From an uncultured bacterium (GTDB taxonomy: Bacteria; Bacillota; Clostridia; Lachnospirales; Lachnospiraceae), in assembly GCA_947086625.1 (NCBI GenBank), contig CAMTZV010000049.1, forward strand, positions 1 to 7,936: 7,936 nucleotides of DNA, in the 5' to 3' direction. This document shows, piece after piece, positions 1-5,076 of this stretch (position 1 is the first letter of the stretch; each line of letters starts with the position of its first letter). The translations under genes were made by a program, and so were the position numbers. The notes below the pieces were generated by a model. That model saw only the letters and a list, made by a program, of their open reading frames with translations. It had not been told where the DNA came from and searched no databases.

Positions 1-251
1 AGCCCGCCAAAATCAAAATCGTCAAAAATACAAACAAAAATGCCACGGTTACGTTCACAATCAAAAACGAAAAAGGAAAGCGCGTAAAGGAAGCCATCGA
101 ACCGGGAGCCTACACGGTTGTCGCGCACGTGGAGTCGAGCCGTACCTGCCGCTTTACGACGAGCAATCGGGTCAGATTCCGCATTCAGGAAAAGCTGCAG
201 ATTTCAAAGGGATATTATCATCAAAACGAAGGGAAGCATACAAAAAAATGA
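1..251 (+). CDS. C-terminal fragment of an unidentified beta-rich protein (5' end outside window)
   Basis: The frame read from position 3 is open for 82 codons to a TGA at 249-251 and has no in-frame ATG, so it looks like the tail of a longer gene. The peptide begins PAKIKIVKNTNKNATVTFTI and alternates hydrophobic, Thr/Val and charged residues, which suggests a beta-sandwich or Ig-like fold; its last part is Lys/Gln/Asn rich. Its stop overlaps the start of the radical SAM gene (ATGA, 248-251), a typical sign of translational coupling, so it is probably co-transcribed with the cluster. I do not recognise the family. It could be a cluster component such as a surface or transport-associated protein, or an unrelated upstream gene. 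That it is coding is fairly well supported; the function is unknown. Confidence 0.6.
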   Translation, partial: PAKIKIVKNTNKNATVTFTIKNEKGKRVKEAIEPGAYTVVAHVESSRTCRFTTSNRVRFRIQEKLQISKGYYHQNEGKHTKK

Positions 252-1369
252 ACGAATTATCCGATTTTTCCGATTTTTCCAATGTGGAGCTTTCCCTGCT
301 GCAGCATGCCTGTTCGAACGGCATTCCCATCAATGGCAGTCTTGAGCTTTTGCCCCTGTGCAATATGGACTGTGCGATGTGCTATGTGCGTCTTGACCAT
401 AAAGCGATGGAGCAGGCCGGACGGCTGCGGACGGTTGACGAATGGCTGAAACTTGCCGGGCAGATGCGTTCTGCCGGTGTACTGTTCCTGCTTTTGACAG
501 GGGGAGAGCCTTTATTGTATCCTGATTTTCAGACGTTGTATCTGGAACTGAAAAAAATGGGTATGATTTTAACCGTTAATACGAACGGCACATTGATCGA
601 TCAGACATGGGCGCAATTTTTCGGACAGCATAAGCCGCGCCGCGTGAATGTCTCTGTCTACGGCAGCAGTAACGAGACCTATCAGGCGCTATGCCATTAT
701 CCCGACGGCTATGACAGGACAATTCGTGCAATTCACCTTTTACGTGAAAATGGTGTCGATGTAAAAATAAATTGCAGCATTACCCGGATAAATAAGCGGG
801 ATATCGATCAAATCCTGGACATCTGCGCATCCCTTTGCGTTCCGATTCACATCGATTCCTATATGTATCCGGCCACGCGCGAGCGCACCATGGATTATCC
901 CGTGCAGTCGAGGCTCGCACCGGAGGAAGCGGCTGAAATCTGGCATAAATCGCTCAAAGCCGAAATGGATGAATCGCAATATTGCCTTTACCGCGAACAT
1001 CTTTTAAAACAGATAAATCAACGCCGGCAGGCGGCTGAGGACGAAACGGCAGGTACGATGGCGATGGAGTGTATGGCCGGGAGCTGTTCTTTCACAGTCA
1101 GCTGGCAAGGCTTTATGCGCCCCTGCGTTATGCTGGAAGCTCCTTCCCTGCCTGTTTTCAGTAGCAGCTTCGGGGAATGCTGGAACCGGTTAAAGCAGGA
1201 AACGGCGCAAATTTCTCTCTGCCCGGACTGCGCCGCCTGTGCATACAGGCCTCTTTGCCATGTCTGTGCAGCCAGCGCATTTCACGAAAGCGGAAGCTAT
1301 CGGGGAAAATCGGAATACCTTTGCAAATTGGCTGCTGAATGCTGCCGGCAATTAGCAGGGGGTTCTTAA
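248..1369 (+). CDS. Radical SAM/SPASM peptide-modifying enzyme
   Basis: This 373-residue protein is predicted to use S-adenosylmethionine and an iron-sulfur cluster to start radical chemistry on a peptide substrate in the cytoplasm. The radical SAM cluster motif CxxxCxxC is C38-C42-C45 (CNMDCAMC), and GGEP at 85-88 is the SAM-binding motif. The C-terminal third is a SPASM-type region: C275 and C280 (CMAGSC), C293, C311, C325, C328, C331, C337, C340 and C359 could ligate two auxiliary clusters. Length and layout match PqqE-, AlbA- and StrB-like RiPP maturases, which form C-C, thioether or related crosslinks. The ATG at 248 overlaps the upstream stop, and a GAAGGGA stretch lies about 10 nt upstream. 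The kinase-like gene follows after 1 nt. The PqqD partner lies on the opposite strand of the same cluster. The enzyme class is clear; the crosslink type cannot be read from sequence. Confidence 0.95.
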   Translation: MNELSDFSDFSNVELSLLQHACSNGIPINGSLELLPLCNMDCAMCYVRLDHKAMEQAGRLRTVDEWLKLAGQMRSAGVLFLLLTGGEPLLYPDFQTLYLELKKMGMILTVNTNGTLIDQTWAQFFGQHKPRRVNVSVYGSSNETYQALCHYPDGYDRTIRAIHLLRENGVDVKINCSITRINKRDIDQILDICASLCVPIHIDSYMYPATRERTMDYPVQSRLAPEEAAEIWHKSLKAEMDESQYCLYREHLLKQINQRRQAAEDETAGTMAMECMAGSCSFTVSWQGFMRPCVMLEAPSLPVFSSSFGECWNRLKQETAQISLCPDCAACAYRPLCHVCAASAFHESGSYRGKSEYLCKLAAECCRQLAGGS

Positions 1370-1370
1370 C

Positions 1371-2219
1371 ATGGAAAAAATATTTCAAATTGGCGATTTT
1401 AAATTTCAGATAGAATACCCGGATTCATTGCGAATACCGGATCATTTCCTCTTCTTTGAAGCGCCCGGTTCCAAGCCGGAATATTTTTACAGAATTACAG
1501 AGGCTCCTTCGCTCCCGGAACCGCAGGGCAGACTGCTGGCTCAAAAAGAGGATTTAACCGTGTATTACTGTGATGGCCTGGAAACAAGAAAGCTTTCTAT
1601 GCGCGGAGGACAAGATTATTACGCCTGTTATCAGGAGATTTCTTCCTGTGAAGCGTTGATTTCCATCCGCCCCGGGCAGGAGACCATCTGGCTTGACACG
1701 GCCTTCACGGCACTGTTTGCACTTGAGAAAAAAATATCTGCCCGCGGTTTTTTGCTTCTTCACTGTGCCTGTTTATGCTATGACGACAGGGCAATCCTTT
1801 TTTCCGGCCCCTCCGGTGTCGGAAAATCCACACAGGCGAAGCTCTGGCAAAAATACCGCTCCGCTTCCATCGTGAACGGTGACCGTGCGCTGTTAGGGAA
1901 AAACGACGCGGACTGGTATGCATACGGCTGGCCGGTATGCGGTTCATCTGAGATTTGCCACAACGAAACGATACCTGTCCGTGCCATTGTAATGCTCGGT
2001 CAGGGAAATACAAACCAAATCCGCCTGCTCACCCCCATTCAGGCATTTTCTGAAATTTATGGGCAGATTACCGTCAACCGTTGGGACAGTCACAGCATCG
2101 AGCGGGCGGCAGACCAGTTAGAGGCCCTCATTAACAGAATACCGGTTTATCATTTAGACTGCACGGTTTCAGAAGAGGCAGTCGACTGTCTGGACCGGAT
2201 GATGCAGGCCACACGATAA
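1371..2219 (+). CDS. HPr-kinase-like P-loop protein, possible peptide kinase
   Basis: This 282-residue protein has an HprK-type kinase core in its second half. H131 lies in LLLHCACL, the usual conserved His before the P-loop; the Walker A motif GPSGVGKST is at 146-154; and NGDRALL (169-175) supplies the acidic residue where HPr kinases have DD. The N-terminal 120 residues are a poorly conserved extension, as in stand-alone HprK-like proteins of RiPP clusters. Such homologues phosphorylate the C-terminal serine of lasso precursors (paeninodin and relatives), so a role as peptide kinase is reasonable; true HPr kinase is unlikely because the HPr-binding C-terminal signature is absent. The ATG at 1371 has AGGGGG at 1357-1362 with an 8-nt spacer and follows the radical SAM stop by 1 nt. 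The fold call is good; the substrate is inferred. Confidence 0.85.
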   Translation: MEKIFQIGDFKFQIEYPDSLRIPDHFLFFEAPGSKPEYFYRITEAPSLPEPQGRLLAQKEDLTVYYCDGLETRKLSMRGGQDYYACYQEISSCEALISIRPGQETIWLDTAFTALFALEKKISARGFLLLHCACLCYDDRAILFSGPSGVGKSTQAKLWQKYRSASIVNGDRALLGKNDADWYAYGWPVCGSSEICHNETIPVRAIVMLGQGNTNQIRLLTPIQAFSEIYGQITVNRWDSHSIERAADQLEALINRIPVYHLDCTVSEEAVDCLDRMMQATR

Positions 2220-2246
2220 GCAGAGAAGGGAATCTATGATTTACAA

Positions 2247-2711
2247 ATGGATAGTCGGGAATATTTTGAACTGTTAAAAGATATCGCTGCCCAGGGCAGG
2301 GAATGCCATATGGTTGTTACCGGAAACAGTATGGCGCCTTTTTTGTGCCATGAAAGAGACACCGTCTATTTTAAAAAAGCGCCCGACAGGCTAAAAACAG
2401 GTGATATCGTATTTTTTCAGAGAACAAACGGACAATTTGTGATGCACCGCATTTGCCGCGTTGTGCAGACACAAAACAAGGCAAATGACCGCCCTGCGTT
2501 TTATCTGACAGGGGATAATCAGACGGAGATCGAAGGGCCTGTTTATCCGGAACAGATTTTTGCGAAAATAACAAAAGTAAAACGAAAGGGGAATTTTTCT
2601 GATCCCCACAGCTTCGACTGGTTCTTTTTTGCCCATATCTGGATTCATATGATCCGGATACGCCGCCCCCTGATGCAGCTTTACCGCAGACTGGCATCAT
2701 TCTTTAAATAA
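2247..2711 (+). CDS. S24/S26-family signal-peptidase-like protein, candidate leader peptidase
   Basis: The 154-residue product carries the S26 signature GNSMAPFL with nucleophile S28, then KTGDIVFF (50-57), VMHRI with H67, and TGDN with D90. A His where bacterial type I enzymes have the general-base Lys makes it SipW/ER-type (Ser-His-Asp). There is no N-terminal membrane anchor; instead the C-terminus (about 123-150) is aromatic and Arg-rich, possibly an amphipathic membrane-associated helix. Small S24/S26 proteins are recurrent in RiPP clusters, so precursor leader removal is a plausible role. ATG 2247 is the first start in frame after the kinase stop at 2219. The nearest Shine-Dalgarno (AGAAGGG, 2224-2230) is 16 nt away and sits better before an out-of-frame ATG at 2236 that opens only 13 codons, so initiation may be weak. 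Its 3' end overlaps the convergent nucleotidyltransferase gene by 15 bp. Confidence 0.85.
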   Translation: MDSREYFELLKDIAAQGRECHMVVTGNSMAPFLCHERDTVYFKKAPDRLKTGDIVFFQRTNGQFVMHRICRVVQTQNKANDRPAFYLTGDNQTEIEGPVYPEQIFAKITKVKRKGNFSDPHSFDWFFFAHIWIHMIRIRRPLMQLYRRLASFFK

Positions 2712-3944
2712 TCCCATATGTTCTACCAGCCGGCTCCGCTGTTTTGCCTTGTTCAGGACAGACCACAGAGACTGCCCCCGCACGGTGTGGTTATTATACA
2801 TAAAACGAATCAACACAAGAAGATATAACACGGGAAGCGTAATCACAAGCCGGCTCGCCTTTGGAAAGCTTAAAGCCGTCTGGTGGTGAAACTCACGGAA
2901 ATAATCCCGCAAATGCGTTCCACGCATCACGGCCGTACGGTTCGTCTGAGGCTTTCCGTATCGTTCCGCTTCTAAGATTTCCCGCAAAAAATCATCGCAG
3001 AGCTCCTGCGGTGCCATTTGGCAAAATACCTTTGTCTCATGGCCGTGCCGATACAAAAGCATATCCCCCTGCCGAAAAAAACTGCCGGAGCCATCCGTCT
3101 GCAGGCCAAGATAACGTACACATACAGAAGTAACCGTTTTTAAAAAATTTGTCAGGCGGCAATCTGCCGTGTATTGCAAAAACGCCTCCATATCCTCTGC
3201 TTTTGCTTTATGGTTCCAGAATACCACCCAGACGCACAACAGCTTCAATCCAAAGCCCATGCGCAAAAAATCCTGCAGCATATGCAGGAGCAGATGAAAC
3301 GCCAGAAGCTTTTCCGGCAGCATCGGGATCTCTGCGCCCATCACTTGGATATGGGGAATCTCTCCCGGCTGTAACGTATACAAAGACTCTATATATGCAT
3401 TCAGCCCATGCCGGTCAAACGGCTCTGCGACCATCGTATGCAGCTCCAGGACATGGTTATCCGGGGTCGCCCATACCTGATGATGATTCGTGAGCTGTTC
3501 CTTCATGCAGTGATAACCCGCCTCTTTCAGGATCACAGATGCTTGCTTTAACTGACTAAGATCGGGCAGCAAAAGATCTACGTCAGATGATTTTCTGGCC
3601 TCGGCCACCGGATAAAACCGAGCCGCCGTCACTCCCTTCAGCAGAATTACCGAAATCCCCTGACCTTCCAGAAGACGCACAACCGCCCTTGCGAGAAAAA
3701 AGATCTGGTAATATTCCATCGCAGTATTTTTGCATACAGCGTTTGCTGCCGCAAGCTGCTTTGCCGTCAGCGGAAGTTTTTTTAAGGCCGGATAGATCAT
3801 CGGAAGCACCGCCTGATATCCGGCCAATGACAAAACCTCGTCAAGATTAACTCCTGCAACGCCTATATCTTTATGTACTGTCTGAACAAGAGACTCTGCG
3901 ATCAGTTCAAACAGCAGAGTCTCTTCCCTCGTAAAATATTTCAA
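2697..3944 (-). CDS. PF14907-like nucleotidyltransferase family protein
   Basis: This 415-residue protein resembles the 'uncharacterised nucleotidyltransferase' family PF14907. The signature is ISVILLKG (97-104) followed by RKSSDVDLLLP (117-127), where D121 and D123 are the probable metal ligands of a pol-beta-type nucleotidyltransferase fold, then VLELH (165-169). A hydrophobic stretch at 366-381 near the C-terminus may contact the membrane. In some lasso-peptide clusters (pseudomycoidin type) a protein of this class acts after the kinase and was reported to decorate the phosphorylated C-terminus; the same pairing with an HprK-like protein exists here. The start is TTG (3944-3942), overlapping the pqqD stop as TTGA. 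No ATG is available upstream because an in-frame stop lies about 30 nt away, and the next Met is residue 76. Probably translated by coupling to pqqD. Family call good, reaction unknown. Confidence 0.82.
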   Translation of the reverse strand: MKYFTREETLLFELIAESLVQTVHKDIGVAGVNLDEVLSLAGYQAVLPMIYPALKKLPLTAKQLAAANAVCKNTAMEYYQIFFLARAVVRLLEGQGISVILLKGVTAARFYPVAEARKSSDVDLLLPDLSQLKQASVILKEAGYHCMKEQLTNHHQVWATPDNHVLELHTMVAEPFDRHGLNAYIESLYTLQPGEIPHIQVMGAEIPMLPEKLLAFHLLLHMLQDFLRMGFGLKLLCVWVVFWNHKAKAEDMEAFLQYTADCRLTNFLKTVTSVCVRYLGLQTDGSGSFFRQGDMLLYRHGHETKVFCQMAPQELCDDFLREILEAERYGKPQTNRTAVMRGTHLRDYFREFHHQTALSFPKASRLVITLPVLYLLVLIRFMYNNHTVRGQSLWSVLNKAKQRSRLVEHMGLFKE

Positions 3945-4261
3945 TTCTCTATTCCCGCCTGACCCGGATAAACCTCATTTTGTTCCACTAGAACAGCTCT
4001 TTTTATCAGTTCCTCCACCGCTTCCCTCACCTGCCGCTCTATGAGCCCCTCCGGCGCTTCATATTCTTCCAGCGCACGGGCGGTTACCGCTTCTATGGTA
4101 TTTGGCTTCTGAAACTGCTTCCAGATAAAGCAATAGGTATCGTTCAGGGAAATAATGCAGTTTTCAAAATTGTTCGCATCTCCTACCGGCACTAAAACGG
4201 CCTCGTCGCCAATTTCCCGCAAAACAAAATCCGGATGCACCTGATATAATGTTGATAACAT
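3941..4261 (-). CDS. PqqD-family RiPP recognition protein
   Basis: This 106-residue protein matches the PqqD fold (PF05402), the RiPP recognition element that binds precursor leaders and presents them to a radical SAM/SPASM partner. It begins VHPDFVLREIGDEAVLVPVG (three N-terminal strands), then SLNDTYCFIWKQF, where the Asn/Tyr and Trp positions fit the family pattern (xLNxTxxxIW), then a winged-helix part with the typical acidic helix ERQVREAVEELIKRAVL. About 90 residues is usual, so it is full length with a short C-terminal tail. The ATG at 4261 is preceded by AGGAG (4268-4272) at a 6-nt spacer. It follows the precursor gene by 105 nt, which contain a hairpin, and overlaps the nucleotidyltransferase start by 4 nt. 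Its natural partner is the radical SAM enzyme at 248-1369, encoded on the opposite strand. Confidence 0.92.
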   Translation of the reverse strand: MLSTLYQVHPDFVLREIGDEAVLVPVGDANNFENCIISLNDTYCFIWKQFQKPNTIEAVTARALEEYEAPEGLIERQVREAVEELIKRAVLVEQNEVYPGQAGIEN

Positions 4262-4305
4262 AATTTTCTCCTATAGTGCTGCCTCCGGCATGAAGCAAAA
4301 TAATT

Positions 4306-4332
4306 GCTACCGTTCACTCCGTGACCGGTAAC
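4306..4332 (-). repeat. Palindromic hairpin between precursor and pqqD
   Basis: On the minus strand the arms GTTACCGGTCAC and GTGAACGGTAGC flank a GGA loop and pair at 10 of 12 positions. The following AGCAATTATTTTGCT can form a small 5-bp stem but has no uninterrupted U-run, so it is at most a leaky terminator; it may instead stabilise the precursor mRNA or lower expression of downstream genes. The central 13 bases GGTCACGGAGTGA recur at 6916-6928 on the plus strand, so this hairpin belongs to a dispersed intergenic repeat family. Confidence 0.65.
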
Positions 4333-4366
4333 GGGCAGTTTGGACATGATCCCGCAGCCTGAAAAG

Positions 4367-4750
4367 TCAGGAATGATTGGAGGTTCCGGCTGTCGTGCCC
4401 TGATGGCGCCACGTCTGATTTTTATACTGCGTAGTCCAATACAACTGCTCGTTATACTTCACTTCAGAAATATTCTTCGGAGTCGAATAGCTCGCGTCGG
4501 TATACAGCTTGCACGCCAGATCTCCCAAACCATCCGTCTGTGTCTCTGTCATGGATACCGGGTTCGAATTGTCATCCAGCATAATCTGATAATGGGTGCC
4601 GTCGCCGCAGAACTGCTGCCTGTGATTCCCGCCGACCGCATCAACACCTGTTACGCTGCATTTCACATTCCAGCACGCCGCCACATATTCATTTGCAACA
4701 AATTCCTGAACGACCGCCATTGGCTGTGTCCACATTTTTTTCTCACTCAT
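4367..4750 (-). CDS. Putative RiPP precursor / substrate peptide, 127 aa, four cysteines
   Basis: The product starts MSEKKMWTQPMAVVQEFVAN and continues EYVAACW; the N-terminal ~25 residues look like a recognition leader. The remainder is Asn/Thr/Gly/Trp/Tyr-rich with C26, C31, C48 and C80, ends in YWTTQYKNQTWRHQG and a short tail finishing NHS. There is no signal peptide or membrane segment. I recognise the type as a small protein recurrent in Lachnospiraceae beside PqqD/radical SAM genes, usually annotated hypothetical; this is recall, not a search. Small residues at -3 and -1 (YVAA) would allow a signal-peptidase-like cut before C26. The start is placed at 4750 rather than the ATG at 4765, because that upstream ATG overlaps the Shine-Dalgarno GGAGGAG (4757-4763), which lies 6 nt before 4750. 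First gene of the minus-strand operon, behind a near-consensus promoter. Role as modified substrate is inferred from context. Confidence 0.75.
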   Translation of the reverse strand: MSEKKMWTQPMAVVQEFVANEYVAACWNVKCSVTGVDAVGGNHRQQFCGDGTHYQIMLDDNSNPVSMTETQTDGLGDLACKLYTDASYSTPKNISEVKYNEQLYWTTQYKNQTWRHQGTTAGTSNHS

Positions 4751-4756
4751 ACGAAT

Positions 4757-4763
4757 CTCCTCC
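4757..4763 (-). promoter_or_regulatory. Ribosome binding site that fixes the precursor start
   Basis: GGAGGAG on the minus strand lies 6 nt before ATG 4750. The upstream in-frame ATG (4765) abuts this element, so it has no usable ribosome binding site of its own; MSEKKMW is the likely N-terminus. Confidence 0.85.
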
Positions 4764-4873
4764 ATCCTCGCATAGACTGGTTATACAAAACGGCAGATCG
4801 ATCCGGCGCCTTGTATGGTATGTGCTTTGCTTCCCGACATTGTTTCACGTTTGCAGATCAAATAACTGATACC

Positions 4874-4902
4874 ATCCTATCGTACTCATGGCATTCTGTC
4901 AA
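4874..4902 (-). promoter_or_regulatory. Sigma-A promoter of the precursor operon
   Basis: Reading the minus strand, TTGACA (4902-4897) is followed by exactly 17 bases and then TAGGAT (4879-4874). An A/T-rich tract (4903-4920) sits directly upstream and could act as an UP element. Transcription would start near 4867, giving a leader of roughly 115 nt before the precursor ATG at 4750. The leader shows no riboswitch that I recognise. Confidence 0.8.
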
Positions 4903-4927
4903 GCTTTTATATTATTTTTTTCACAGA

Positions 4928-4945
4928 AATGGCAACAATGGCAAC
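4928..4945. repeat. Tandem 9-bp direct repeat upstream of the precursor promoter
   Basis: AATGGCAAC occurs twice head to tail with no gap. It lies about 26 bp upstream of the precursor -35 box and just before the palindrome at 4948-4964, a position suited to an activator site. No regulator can be assigned. Confidence 0.5.
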
Positions 4946-4947
4946 CA

Positions 4948-4964
4948 TTCAGCCTATGGCTGAA
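4948..4964. repeat. Perfect 7-bp palindrome in the divergent promoter region
   Basis: TTCAGCC and GGCTGAA flank a TAT spacer. It lies between the precursor promoter (minus) and the BIG2-protein promoter (plus). No gene reads into it from either side within the window, and it lacks a T-run directly after it, so an operator is as likely as a terminator. Confidence 0.5.
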
Positions 4965-5022
4965 CGGCCGTTACTTTTCCCCTCGGAATTCGGCAAAGGG
5001 TATTCCCTTCTAAACCGGAAAG

Positions 5023-5031
5023 TGGTAAAAT
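5023..5031 (+). promoter_or_regulatory. Extended -10 promoter of the BIG2-protein gene
   Basis: TGGTAAAAT provides an extended -10 (TGn followed by TAAAAT). The hexamer 17 bp upstream, TTCCCT, is a poor -35, as is common with extended -10 promoters. It overlaps the right arm of the AAGGG-TATT-CCCTT inverted repeat, a possible operator. AGGAGG (5061-5066) is the ribosome binding site, 10 nt before ATG 5077. Confidence 0.5.
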
Positions 5032-5076
5032 AGTTGTAAAGATCAACAAAACCTGGAGTTAGGAGGAACAAAAGCT

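Larger units (their letters stand above)
4766..5076. other. Divergent intergenic region (311 bp)
   Basis: No convincing gene is present. From left to right it holds the ~115-nt leader of the precursor mRNA, the precursor promoter (4874-4902), an A/T tract (4903-4920), the 9-bp tandem repeat, the 7-bp palindrome, one copy of the 11-bp motif CGTTACTTTTC (4969-4979), a small inverted repeat AAGGG-TATT-CCCTT (4996-5009), and the promoter and ribosome binding site of the BIG2 gene. Confidence 0.6.

Noticed and set aside
118..345. Plus-strand frame of 75 codons
   Set aside because: It overlaps both the upstream beta-rich frame and the start of the radical SAM gene in another frame, with no ribosome binding site.
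4200..4347. Small minus-strand frame starting MSKLPVTGHGVNGSNYF between precursor and pqqD
   Set aside because: It runs through the repeat hairpin and into pqqD out of frame, without a good Shine-Dalgarno. Most likely chance.
4751..4765. Five-residue N-terminal extension of the precursor (start at 4765)
   Set aside because: That ATG abuts the GGAGGAG that serves the ATG at 4750, so no ribosome binding site is left for it.
1..4765. Lasso-peptide cluster
   Set aside because: The kinase and nucleotidyltransferase suggest it, but no asparagine-synthetase-like cyclase or transglutaminase-like protease is visible and the substrate is far too long.
4340..4963. Plus-strand frame of 207 codons
   Set aside because: It is antisense to the precursor gene and crosses its promoter. 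There is no ribosome binding site and the composition is unlike a protein family I know.
4948..4964. Intrinsic terminator
   Set aside because: The 7-bp stem has no T-run directly after it, and no gene within the window reads into it.
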